A stretch of DNA of 10,539 bases, from NCBI GenBank assembly GCA_948664205.1, contig CAPNDH010000045.1:1-10539 (forward strand), written 5' to 3'. This DNA is from an uncultured Clostridia bacterium (GTDB lineage Bacteria; Bacillota; Clostridia; TANB77; CAG-508). The notes beneath the pieces are model-generated. The model searched no databases and was not told where the DNA came from. It worked only from the letters and a program-made list of their open reading frames with translations. Both the position numbers and the translations under genes were made by a program. Positions 1-6,403 of this stretch are shown here, piece after piece (position 1 is the stretch's first letter; every line of letters starts with the position of its first letter).

Positions 1-53
<53 letters not shown>

Positions 54-66
54 ATAAAAAACATAT

Positions 67-95
67 AAAAATCGTTCTTTATTAGAACGATTTTT
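67..95 (-). terminator. intrinsic terminator after folA, nested in the tRNA promoter region
   Basis: A perfect 11-bp stem, AAAAATCGTTC (67-77) with GAACGATTTTT (85-95), closes a seven-base loop. On the minus strand it is followed by a T-rich tract, TTTTTATATGTTTTTT. It lies about 40 bases past the folA stop codon and would end the thyA-folA transcript. It also falls at the expected start point of the tRNA promoter at 96-124, so transcripts starting there would carry only part of the left arm. Confidence 0.8.
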
Positions 96-124
96 ATTAT
101 AACTTTTTTTGTCTTCTTTGTCAA
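96..124 (-). promoter_or_regulatory. consensus sigma-A promoter for the tRNA-Gly gene
   Basis: On the minus strand, TTGACA (124-119), a 17-base spacer and TATAAT (101-96) match the housekeeping promoter consensus at every position. It begins 10 bases beyond the folA stop codon and points to the tRNA gene. A perfect promoter fits a highly expressed stable RNA. Confidence 0.75.
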
Positions 125-134
125 TACTTTTTTA

Positions 135-623
135 TTATTTTTTTACATATGTTACATATTCATAATCAAATGGATTTTCTTCATTTTTTATGCCTTTTTG
201 CTCTTCTATTATTTTCCACTCTTCTTCTTTTATTTCTGGGAAATATACATCTCCTTCAAATTCTTCATTTATTTTTGTTATATACATTTTATTTGCATAT
301 GGCATAAGTAACTTATATATAGTGGCTCCACCTATTACAAAGTTTTCCTCTTCTGAATTAATATAACTTTCTAATAATTGTATACTATCTATTACTTCTA
401 CATTTTCATTTTCTACTTTAAGATTTGCATCGTTACATAGAACTATATGTTTTCTATTTGGTAATACTCTTCCTAAAGATTCAAAAGTTTTTCTTCCCAT
501 TATTATTGTGTGCCCTGTTGTTAATTGTTTAAATCTTTTTAAGTCTTCTGGTAAATGCCAAATTAATTTATTATCTTTTCCTATAACATTATTTTTTGCT
601 ACTGCAACTATGATACTTAACAT
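135..623 (-). CDS. folA: dihydrofolate reductase
   Basis: This 162-residue protein of normal length reduces dihydrofolate to tetrahydrofolate with NADPH in the cytoplasm, restoring the cofactor oxidised by thymidylate synthase. Visible family features are the N-terminal strand SIIVAVAKNNVIG, the W22-HLPEDL segment with catalytic acid E26, the NADPH-binding MGRKTFESLG at about 42-51 and the glycine pair in VIGGATIY. I start it at 623 because AAAGGAG stands six bases upstream. An upstream in-frame ATG at 731 would add 36 residues that run through an intergenic palindromic repeat and have no DHFR character. It follows thyA in the same direction after 151 bases, an arrangement widely seen for these metabolically linked genes. 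A terminator lies at 67-95. No separate promoter is obvious, so co-transcription with thyA is likely. Confidence 0.95.
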   Translation of the reverse strand: MLSIIVAVAKNNVIGKDNKLIWHLPEDLKRFKQLTTGHTIIMGRKTFESLGRVLPNRKHIVLCNDANLKVENENVEVIDSIQLLESYINSEEENFVIGGATIYKLLMPYANKMYITKINEEFEGDVYFPEIKEEEWKIIEEQKGIKNEENPFDYEYVTYVKK

Positions 624-688
624 TTTTTCTCCTTTCGAAGCAAAATCAGCCTTTTTAATATCCATTAATAAAGACTCTTTGCATTTCG

Positions 689-711
689 GACGAGCGATGC
701 TCGCCCCTACA
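689..711. repeat. short palindromic repeat of GTAGGGGC type, copy 1
   Basis: These 23 bases lie between thyA and folA and contain an imperfect palindrome around CGAGCGATGCTCG, ending in GTAGGGGC when read on the minus strand. A second copy at 6248-6270 matches at 20 of 23 positions. The two copies sit in unrelated intergenic gaps, which suggests a dispersed REP/MITE-like element. In the thyA-folA transcript the palindrome would form a small hairpin. Confidence 0.6.
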
Positions 712-774
712 ATGTTGGCTTGAAATAGCATACTTTCTTATTGCATAAAATATATTAAAATTTGAAAGTATTCA

Positions 775-1632
775 TTAAATTGCTACTGGTATTTTTCCTA
801 ATTTCATATCTTTATTATAATCATAACCTTGTATTTCAAAGTCTTCTACTTTGAAGTCATAGAAGTTCGTTGTTGGGTTATTTATAATAAGTTTTGGGCT
901 TACATCCATTGGCTTAGCTTCTATTAATTTTTCTATTAGTGGTATGTGTCTATCATATATGTGGCAATCTCCTATATTATGTGTTAATGTACCTACTTCT
1001 AAACCTGCAACTTGTGCAAACATGCATAAAAGTGCTGCATATTGCATTGTATTCCAACCATTTGCTGCAAGCATATCTTGTGAACGTTGATTTAATATAA
1101 GGTGTAGTTTTCCACCTTTTACTAACCATTGTGTACCATATGCACATGGCTCTAAATTCATATCTTTTAATTCTTCATGATTAAATATATTTGTCATAAT
1201 ACGACGGCTTGCTGGATCATTTTTTAATAAATATAAGCAATAATCTACTTGATCCATTTCTTGTATACCTTGTTTAGTTTTAAATTTATATTTTTTAGCC
1301 ATTTGATATCCATAAGCTTTTCCGATACTTCCATCTTCATCTGCCCATTGATCCCAAATATGTGAATTTAAATCATTTACATTATTTGATTTCTTTTGCC
1401 ATATCCATAGTAATTCATCAATTGCTCTTTTTACTGTTTGAGTATTGTTACGAAGTGTAATCATAGGAAATTCCTTTCCTACATCATAAACATTTGTTAC
1501 TCCTACTAATGAAATATAGTTTGCTTCTTCTCCATCTTCCCATCTTGTTCTAACTCCTGTTCCTTCTGATGAATACCCTTCTTTAATAATTCTTTTACAT
1601 GTTTCAATAAAGTGTTTATCTGCCTGTGTCAT
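775..1632 (-). CDS. thyA: thymidylate synthase (clostridial type)
   Basis: This 285-residue enzyme methylates dUMP to dTMP using methylenetetrahydrofolate. The catalytic cysteine is C163 in LEPCAYGTQW. Phosphate-binding arginines are seen in SRR (142-144) and QRSQD (182-186). The dUMP-contacting asparagine is N194 in NGWNTMQY, and the GDCHIY motif lies at 221-226. The canonical C-terminal PVAI, which closes over the active site, is present. The NGWN variant in place of GxPFN is, from memory, common in Clostridia enzymes. ATG at 1632 has GGAGGT at 1646-1641 upstream. The gene is transcribed divergently from a second thymidylate synthase gene at 1826 and precedes folA. It is the likely housekeeping copy. 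Confidence 0.96.
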   Translation of the reverse strand: MTQADKHFIETCKRIIKEGYSSEGTGVRTRWEDGEEANYISLVGVTNVYDVGKEFPMITLRNNTQTVKRAIDELLWIWQKKSNNVNDLNSHIWDQWADEDGSIGKAYGYQMAKKYKFKTKQGIQEMDQVDYCLYLLKNDPASRRIMTNIFNHEELKDMNLEPCAYGTQWLVKGGKLHLILNQRSQDMLAANGWNTMQYAALLCMFAQVAGLEVGTLTHNIGDCHIYDRHIPLIEKLIEAKPMDVSPKLIINNPTTNFYDFKVEDFEIQGYDYNKDMKLGKIPVAI

Positions 1633-1666
1633 ATTATACTACCTCCATTATTTCTTATTTATGAAA

Positions 1667-1695
1667 ATAATATCACAAGCATTTTTAATTGTAAA
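1667..1695 (-). promoter_or_regulatory. promoter of thyA (minus strand)
   Basis: On the minus strand, TTTACA (1695-1690), a 17-base spacer and TATTAT (1672-1667) form a good housekeeping promoter. A TGA just before the -10 gives an extended -10. It lies about 35 bases upstream of the thyA start codon. Confidence 0.65.
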
Positions 1696-1739
1696 GTAAT
1701 TTTTCTATTATATATTTATAATTTATTTACATATTGTAA

Positions 1740-1768
1740 TTGACTTATGTTATTTTGTGTGTTATATT
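1740..1768 (+). promoter_or_regulatory. promoter of the second thymidylate synthase gene
   Basis: TTGACT (1740-1745), a 17-base spacer and TATATT (1763-1768) form a strong match, with TGT directly before the -10. The leader to the ATG at 1826 would be about 50 bases. This promoter and the thyA promoter at 1667-1695 point away from each other within one 193-base gap. Confidence 0.65.
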
Positions 1769-1825
1769 AACTTACATAGTAACCGTTAACCATTTCTTTT
1801 GTTTATTAATGAAAGGAGAAAAACT

Positions 1826-2704
1826 ATGTCACAATTTGACAACATGTACTTAGAAACTTGTAAAAAGATTATTGATCACGGTGTTCGGACTGAAGCAAGA
1901 AATGGTATTACCTACCGTATTCCTGGTAATCATTGGATTTTTGATTTAGAAAAAGAATTTCCTATTCTTACTGTAAAAAAAGTAGCTTTTAAAACTGCTG
2001 TTTTGGAAATGCTTTGGATTTATCAGCAGAAAAGTATTTCACTTTCTTGGCTTCAGCAAAGAGGTATTAAAATTTGGGACAAATTTGAAATAAGTTCAGA
2101 TGGAATTTATCGTAATCCAGACAACGGAGAAGAGAAGTTCTTTGGCAAGCAGTGGGCCGGAACAATTGGTTCTTCTTATGGTTATATAATTGCTAATGGC
2201 GGTGAGCCTGGTTTCAAAGATCAGATGGATGCAGCAATTTATAAAATTATTAACTATCCTACTGATAGGCGTATTATTATTACTATGTGGCAACCTCCGT
2301 TCTTTGGTAGTGCTGTTTTGCCTCCTTGTGTATATAAAGTTCAATTTCTTGTATTAGATGGGAAACTTCATACTTTTGTAGAACAACGTTCTTGTGATAT
2401 GTTCTTGGGAGTTCCTTTTAATATTACTCAGTATGCTGTACTTAACTATATGCTTGCACATGTAACTGGTTTAAAACCTGGTGAGATGCATTACAATATG
2501 GCTGATGTTCATATTTATGAAGAGCATATTGATCAGGTGCATGAAATGCTTAATCGCTGGGATCGCGCTTTACCTGCACCAAAGCTTTGGCTTAATCCTG
2601 AAGTTAAAGATTTCTATTCTTTTGACTCTTCAAAAGAATTAAGTGATTCTAAGCTTATTGGTTATGAACATCTTGGCGCAATTAAAGGTATTGTAAAAGC
2701 ATAA
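1826..2704 (+). CDS. second thymidylate synthase-like protein
   Basis: This 292-residue member of the thymidylate synthase family differs clearly from the copy at 775-1632. The catalytic cysteine is C168 in LPPCVYKVQF. DRR (147-149), QRSCD (187-191), VPFNITQY with N199, and ADVHIY (226-231) are all present. The asparagine argues for dUMP rather than dCMP as substrate, since dCMP hydroxymethylases carry aspartate there. Two oddities stand out. There is an extra segment of roughly 18 residues at about 90-110, and the C-terminus is GIVKA where the family normally ends in PVAI or EVAV. The start at 1826 is chosen for GAAAGGAG seven bases upstream; ATG at 1799 lies before that ribosome site. Local base composition is richer in G and C (for example around 2521-2580), and codons such as CGC and CGG appear, hinting at transfer. 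A terminator follows directly. Confidence 0.9.
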   Translation: MSQFDNMYLETCKKIIDHGVRTEARNGITYRIPGNHWIFDLEKEFPILTVKKVAFKTAVLEMLWIYQQKSISLSWLQQRGIKIWDKFEISSDGIYRNPDNGEEKFFGKQWAGTIGSSYGYIIANGGEPGFKDQMDAAIYKIINYPTDRRIIITMWQPPFFGSAVLPPCVYKVQFLVLDGKLHTFVEQRSCDMFLGVPFNITQYAVLNYMLAHVTGLKPGEMHYNMADVHIYEEHIDQVHEMLNRWDRALPAPKLWLNPEVKDFYSFDSSKELSDSKLIGYEHLGAIKGIVKA

Positions 2705-2710
2705 ATTAAT

Positions 2711-2756
2711 AAACCAGACATCTATTTTTAGGTGTCTGGTTTTGTTATTTTTTTAT
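2711..2756 (+). terminator. intrinsic terminator after the second thymidylate synthase gene
   Basis: A 12-bp stem, AAACCAGACATC (2711-2722) with GGTGTCTGGTTT (2731-2742, including one G-T pair), has an eight-base loop and is followed by TGTTATTTTTTTATT. It separates this gene from the downstream kinase gene, which therefore needs its own promoter or readthrough. Confidence 0.85.
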
Positions 2757-2764
2757 TCCATATA

Positions 2765-2793
2765 TTTACTTTATTCTTTAAATATGTTATTAT
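2765..2793 (+). promoter_or_regulatory. possible promoter of the P-loop kinase gene
   Basis: TTTACT (2765-2770), 17 bases and TATTAT (2788-2793) lie between the terminator at 2711-2756 and the kinase start at 2840. The match is moderate (four and five of six), but the position after a strong terminator supports it. Confidence 0.45.
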
Positions 2794-2839
2794 TTTGATA
2801 ACTATTAACTTTTATTTTATTCATAAGGGGGATTTCATT

Positions 2840-3433
2840 ATGAAAACTTTAACTGTAGAATTTACTGGTACTCCTGCGGCAGGAAAAACAACTTGCATCA
2901 ATAAAATGATGGATCATTTTACAAAATCTGGTTATAAAGTAGGTTTTGTTCAGGAATCTGCTGAAATAACTCCTAAAAATTTTCCTAAAGGTTGTTTTGA
3001 TTCTCACCTATGGATGCGGTTACATTCTTTAGAAAATATTTTAGTAGAGAAATATTCAGAGTGTGATATCTTGTTAATTGATCGTGGTGTAATCGATGGA
3101 ATTTTCTACACATATCTCTTTCTTAGTAGAAATCCTAAAGATGAAGAAAAATGCTTTGCATTAATTCAGTTTTTACATCGACTTGATTTTTTACTGCCTA
3201 ATTTTTTATTTATATTTACTTCTGATCCAGAGATTTCAGTTAAACGTAAAGGTAGAGAAGGAATATTAGTTACTCTTGATTGTATAAAAAAATACAATCA
3301 ACTACTTTCTAACTTCTTACCTGAAATTAATGTTCCCTATAAATTAATTGATTCTTCCAACTTAATAAAAGATGAAGTATTTACAATTGTACTAAAAGAA
3401 ATGCAAAATTTGATAAAAAGTAATCTCAGCTAA
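2840..3433 (+). CDS. P-loop kinase of nucleoside/nucleotide kinase type
   Basis: This 197-residue soluble protein has a Walker A motif at 10-17 (GTPAAGKT), a QES segment at 38-40, and DRG at 81-83 after a hydrophobic strand. An arginine-bearing lid-like segment, KRKGREG, lies at 135-141. This order (P-loop, DR motif, arginine lid) is shared by deoxynucleoside kinases and thymidylate kinases. The DRG form differs from the DRY-type of typical bacterial thymidylate kinase, so the substrate is not settled. Start at 2840 follows AAGGGGG with eight bases between; the longer reading frame from 2732 runs across the upstream terminator and is rejected. Its place behind a second thymidylate synthase gene suggests a role in deoxynucleotide metabolism, which is inference. 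The last codons are part of the terminator stem at 3422-3446. Confidence 0.8.
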   Translation: MKTLTVEFTGTPAAGKTTCINKMMDHFTKSGYKVGFVQESAEITPKNFPKGCFDSHLWMRLHSLENILVEKYSECDILLIDRGVIDGIFYTYLFLSRNPKDEEKCFALIQFLHRLDFLLPNFLFIFTSDPEISVKRKGREGILVTLDCIKKYNQLLSNFLPEINVPYKLIDSSNLIKDEVFTIVLKEMQNLIKSNLS

Positions 3434-3456
3434 ACAAGCTGAGATTATTTTTTTAT
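3422..3456. terminator. bidirectional terminator between the kinase and radical SAM genes
   Basis: A perfect 10-bp stem, AATCTCAGCT (3422-3431) with AGCTGAGATT (3437-3446), has a five-base loop. It is followed by ATTTTTTTATC on the plus strand and by ACTTTTTATC on the minus strand. It lies between converging genes, overlaps the last codons and stop of the kinase gene, and can serve both. Confidence 0.85.
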
Positions 3457-3460
3457 CAAA

Positions 3461-4352
3461 TTAATTGTCCCACTTAGGTACATATTCTTCTTCATGTTCT
3501 CCTAATTCTTGTATATATCCATTTTTAAAATCTAACGCATAAAAATATTCTTCTATTTGTTTATATTCTCTTTTTGTTAGTTTTCTATTTAACAATTCAT
3601 CTTCTTTTGCTTTATATGTTGGAAAGTATTGTGCCATTACATTTATGTATATATTTTCTGGTATATTTTCTTTAATCCATTTTAAAATGTTTTTTGTGTT
3701 TTGTATATGATGTGGCAATACTAGGTGTCTTATCATCACTCCTTTTCGTATCATACCATTTTCATCAAATTGTGGACTTCCAACTTGTCTTATCATCTCT
3801 TTTATAGCTTTTGTTGCTATTTCAAAATAATGTGGTGCTTTTGAGTATTTTATGGCTATTTCATCTGAATAATATTTTAAATCTGGTAAGTATACATCTA
3901 TATAACCTTCTAACTTTCTTAGTGTTTCTATACTTTCATATCCATTTGAGTTATATATTATTGGTATGTTTAAACCGTTCTTTCTTGCTATTTTTATAGC
4001 TTCTATTATGTGATAAGCATACATAGTTGGCGTAACTAAATTTATATTTTCTGCTCCATTTTCTTTCTGATGTATCATAATATTTGCTAATTCTTCTATA
4101 CTTATTTCTTTTCCTTTTCCTTGTTGACTTATTTCATAATTTTGGCAAAACATGCAATGTAAATTACAGTGTGTAAAAAATATAGTTCCAGAACCATTTT
4201 TTCCGCTAATGCAAGGCTCTTCAAAAGCATGCAAACTTACAAGCGATATTTCTACTTTATCTACTGCTTTACAATTACCGCTTTATTCCTTCTAATCTAT
4301 TTACTTTACATTTATGAGGGCATACCTCACATTTTTTTAACATTTCTAACAT
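3461..4352 (-). CDS. radical SAM activase-like protein (PflX/COG1313 type), frame broken by one extra C
   Basis: Joined across the frame break, this is a 296-residue protein resembling homologues of pyruvate formate-lyase activating enzymes. An N-terminal CEVCPHKC cluster (C8, C11, C15) is followed by EEPCISGKNGSGTIFF. The radical SAM 4Fe-4S motif CNLHCMFC (C62, C66, C69) comes next, and the protein ends near EEEYVPKWDN. The first frame runs from ATG 4352, with an AAGGA-like site upstream, to residue K24. It then meets CGG TAA at 4280-4275. Omitting the C at plus-strand 4280 reads through as EGIKGNCKAVDKVEIS, as the family expects. A naive caller would report only 3461-4234 from a TTG codon, losing the N-terminal cysteines. 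The true substrate is unknown. A MITE-like repeat sits 41 bases upstream. The same AAGCGG break recurs in two other genes here. Confidence 0.85.
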
Positions 4353-4393
4353 TTTGTTTTTTTCCTTTTTTTGGTTGAATATTATAAAATACC

Positions 4394-4540
4394 GTAGGGG
4401 CTTAATCGGTAAGGAATCCCCGTAAGAATTTACCCAATTACGCCCTAAAAAATATAAAATTAAATTTATACTTTTCAAATTTGTATAATGGGCATAATTC
4501 GGTATTCCTCATATGTATTCCTAACCGATTAAGCCCCTAC
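4394..4540. repeat. 147-bp MITE-like element with 24-bp terminal inverted repeats
   Basis: The ends are 24-bp inverted repeats (4394-4417 and 4517-4540) beginning GTAGGGGCTTAATCGGT and matching at 23 of 24 positions. A second inner pair, AATTACGCCC (4436-4445) against GGGCATAATT (4490-4499), lets most of the element fold on itself around an AT-rich core. No reading frame of its own is seen, and I find no clear target-site duplication. The terminal GTAGGGGC is shared with the two short palindromic repeats at 689-711 and, less exactly, 6248-6270. This is the signature of a non-autonomous mobile element mobilised by a transposase elsewhere, which is inference. Confidence 0.7.
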
Positions 4541-4613
4541 AATTATTCTTATTATCTATTGTAACTTATATTATCATATTTTTTTAAAAAATAATACATT
4601 TTTCTCTAATTTA

Positions 4614-4622
4614 TGCTATAAT
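4614..4622 (+). promoter_or_regulatory. extended -10 promoter element of the thioesterase gene
   Basis: TGC followed by TATAAT (4617-4622) is a perfect -10 with a TG extension. The -35 region near 4593-4599 (around AATACA) is weak, as is usual for extended -10 promoters. A ribosome site, GGAGG, at 4641-4645 is eleven bases from the ATG at 4656. Confidence 0.55.
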
Positions 4623-4655
4623 ATAAAAAGTTTGTAACAAGGAGGAATTAAAAAA

Positions 4656-5379
4656 ATGGCAATTATTGAACATGATTTTGATTTTAGTATACGTGATATT
4701 AATAATAAAACTGAATTAACTAATAGAGCAATACTTGGCTTTTTTGAGGATATTGGTGGTTACCATTCTGATATGGCTGGGTATGGTTTAAAAGATATTG
4801 AAGAAACTAAACTAAGTTGGGTTTTACTTCATTGGAAAATTAAAGTTTTAAAAAGAATTAAATATGGAGATTCTATACATGTAAAAACATGGTCTAGAGG
4901 TGCTGTTCGTGCTTGTTGCTATCGTGATTATGAAATATATAATGGTAAGCGGAGAACTATGTGCTATTGCTACTTCTAAATGGACTTTAATTCATTTAGA
5001 AAAAGGATTAATGCGTTTTACTGATGAATTAGTAGAAAAGTACCAAACAGAAAATAAATGTACTTTTGATAATTATAACTTTGATAAATTAAAAGAACCT
5101 GAAAATAGCATTCTTACTTTTAAATATACTGTACAAAGAAGAGACATTGATATTAATAAACATATGCATAATATCTGCTATTTAGATCTAGCATATGAAT
5201 CTTTACCAAAAAATATTTATGAAAATACTTCTTTTGATAATGTAGAAATTATGTATAAAACTGGTGCATTATTAGGAGAAAAGGTTAAATGTTATTATTC
5301 TAACACTAATAATGAACATATTATTACTATAAAAAGTGAAGATGAAACAAAACTTCATGCAATAATAAAATTATATTAA
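4656..5379 (+). CDS. acyl-ACP thioesterase (FatA/TE family), frame broken by one extra C
   Basis: Joined across the frame break, this is a 240-residue double hot-dog thioesterase that hydrolyses acyl-acyl carrier protein to release fatty acid. The first half carries KVLKRIKYGDSIHVKTWSRG and RDYEIYNGK. The second half has ELCAIATSKWTLI and the catalytic-region signature DIDINKHMHNICYLD (D-x-N-x-H pattern). The frame is lost at AAGCGG (4947-4952), immediately after K98. Dropping the C at 4950 gives NGKGELCAIATSKW, exactly as the family expects. Without that, the first frame ends at 4979 after a few foreign residues, and the second open frame begins only at an internal ATG. Start at 4656 has a good GGAGG. 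A 19-bp terminator abuts the stop. The break is identical to those in the radical SAM and FemAB genes. Confidence 0.87.
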
Positions 5380-5422
5380 CACAAAAACATAGAGGCTGTT
5401 TCAAGCCTCTATGTTTTTGTGT
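5379..5422. terminator. perfect 19-bp bidirectional terminator
   Basis: The arms at 5379-5397 and 5404-5422 are exact inverted repeats with a six-base loop. The GC-rich AGAGGCT top sits inside A/T tracts, so a T run follows the stem core in both directions. It begins at the thioesterase stop codon and ends four bases before the stop of the converging gene at 5427. Confidence 0.85.
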
Positions 5423-5426
5423 CTGT

Positions 5427-6116
5427 TCAGTTACAATGGTAAATAAAAATGTCACCATTTTTGAGCACAATCGGAATTCTTCCGTGCTTATCTTTTTTTC
5501 CTATTCTTCTATAATGTTCCATATAGTTGAAATCTTTGTCATAATAATTATCAAATATTTTATAAAATTCGCCATCAGCAACCATTTCTACATGGGTTCC
5601 TACAAACTCTTTTATTCTTTTCGTCTTTATATTAACTATCTGCACAGTAATTCCGTCTGATACATAAAAGTAATCCTGATTTATTAGAGCATATCTATTC
5701 TTCGGATTTGTTTTATATATAACTTTCTCTTTTTTTAAGTCTGCATCCAGAATACTTATAGTTCCATCCATTTCCACTACTATTGCATATTCTCCCGGCA
5801 CATAATCTAAAATTTTATTATATCTATGTCCTTCAACTTCTTTTAATTGCGTATCTAAAAAAGTATAATAGGTTTCTACAAATTCTCCACCTACAGTTGC
5901 TACTAAATACTTGCAGTTATTACTTATTGCTTTTTTTACACTCTTTCCAATATATTGCAAACATATTATTGAATCGCTTGCGGAAACATTATCGTAATCC
6001 TCATTTACTATATATACTGTACATCTATCCTTTAGTACTCCTAATGCGTAACCATCTTTAAAGTCAGCTATATAGTCCCAATTTGATTTGCAAAGCAACT
6101 TCAGTAAAATATTCAT
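5427..6116 (-). CDS. hypothetical protein, beta-rich, weak WG-repeat resemblance
   Basis: I do not recognise this 229-residue protein. It lacks a signal peptide and membrane segments. The sequence alternates short hydrophobic strands with turns (for example YLVATVGGEF, YAIVVEMDGTISIL, YFYVSDGITVQIV), as in repeat beta-structures or propellers. WDYIADFKDGYALGVL near the N-terminus recalls the WG-repeat pattern, but only once clearly. Late in the protein there is a basic stretch, RRIGKKDKHGR. Start at 6116 has AAGGGAG six bases upstream and a strong promoter at 6169-6197. It converges with the thioesterase gene and shares a terminator with it. Codon use is like its neighbours. A secreted role is not suggested. 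Confidence 0.75.
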   Translation of the reverse strand: MNILLKLLCKSNWDYIADFKDGYALGVLKDRCTVYIVNEDYDNVSASDSIICLQYIGKSVKKAISNNCKYLVATVGGEFVETYYTFLDTQLKEVEGHRYNKILDYVPGEYAIVVEMDGTISILDADLKKEKVIYKTNPKNRYALINQDYFYVSDGITVQIVNIKTKRIKEFVGTHVEMVADGEFYKIFDNYYDKDFNYMEHYRRIGKKDKHGRIPIVLKNGDIFIYHCN

Positions 6117-6168
6117 ATTTTTCTCCCTTCTTAATTAAGAAATGGTTTTTAATAAGTTACATGGCTAT

Positions 6169-6197
6169 ATTATATCACTTTATGTTTACTTTTGCAA
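6169..6197 (-). promoter_or_regulatory. promoter of the hypothetical gene at 5427-6116
   Basis: On the minus strand, TTGCAA (6197-6192), 17 bases and a perfect TATAAT (6174-6169) with TGA directly before it. The leader would be about 45 bases. Confidence 0.6.
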
Positions 6198-6247
6198 TAG
6201 TTTTAACTATTTTTCTTATTGAATGTGAAAAACAAGTTAGTAAAGCA

Positions 6248-6270
6248 GACAAGCTATGCTCGCCTCTACA
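6248..6270. repeat. short palindromic repeat of GTAGGGGC type, copy 2
   Basis: This 23-base stretch matches 689-711 at 20 of 23 positions, differing at positions 4, 8 and 18, two of which weaken the palindrome. It lies in the gap between the hypothetical gene and groEL and looks like a decayed copy. Confidence 0.5.
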
Positions 6271-6334
6271 CTTAACTTAAAACAACACACTTTTCTAAAA
6301 ATATTAAAGGCAGACATAAATCGCCTACCCTTTA

Positions 6335-6375
6335 TAACTATTCACTATTAACTATTCATTCTTCACCATTCACTA
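6335..6375. repeat. degenerate ACTATTCA short tandem repeat
   Basis: Downstream of groEL, variants of AACTATTCA/CACTATTA recur about five times in 40 bases (ACTATTCACTATTAACTATT and onward). No coding content or stable hairpin is seen in it. It may be a slippage-derived simple repeat. Confidence 0.4.
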
Positions 6376-6402
6376 AAATTCTCCATGCAATGGAGAATTT
6401 TA
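6374..6402 (-). terminator. hairpin terminator of groES-groEL
   Basis: A perfect 13-bp stem, TAAAATTCTCCAT (6374-6386) with ATGGAGAATTTTA (6390-6402), has a three-base loop and begins one base after the groEL stop codon. The T tract following it on the minus strand is short (TTTTA, part of the stem), so RNA stabilisation is an additional possibility. Confidence 0.7.
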
Positions 6403-6403
6403 T

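Larger units (their letters stand above)
4353..4655. other. 303-base intergenic region between divergent genes
   Basis: This gap between the radical SAM gene (minus) and the thioesterase gene (plus) contains the MITE-like element at 4394-4540 and the thioesterase promoter near 4617. A lone TATAAT on the minus strand (4386-4381) could be the -10 of the radical SAM gene. The position 17 bases upstream of it falls inside the repeat and has no -35 likeness. I see no gene in it: the reading frame from 4478 starts inside the repeat and only becomes protein-like from 4352. Confidence 0.6.

Noticed and set aside
624..731. N-terminal extension of folA from an upstream in-frame ATG at 731
   Set aside because: It runs through the palindromic repeat, has no DHFR likeness, and a good AAAGGAG site marks the ATG at 623.
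730..771. Possible hairpin ATACTTTC/GAAAGTAT just after thyA as a terminator
   Set aside because: Only eight A/T-rich pairs, a 26-base loop and no T tract; thyA and folA probably share a transcript.
2732..2839. Longer start of the kinase with a hydrophobic leader that could pass for a signal or membrane segment
   Set aside because: It would begin inside the terminator stem of the preceding gene and has no ribosome site; AAGGGGG precedes the ATG at 2840.
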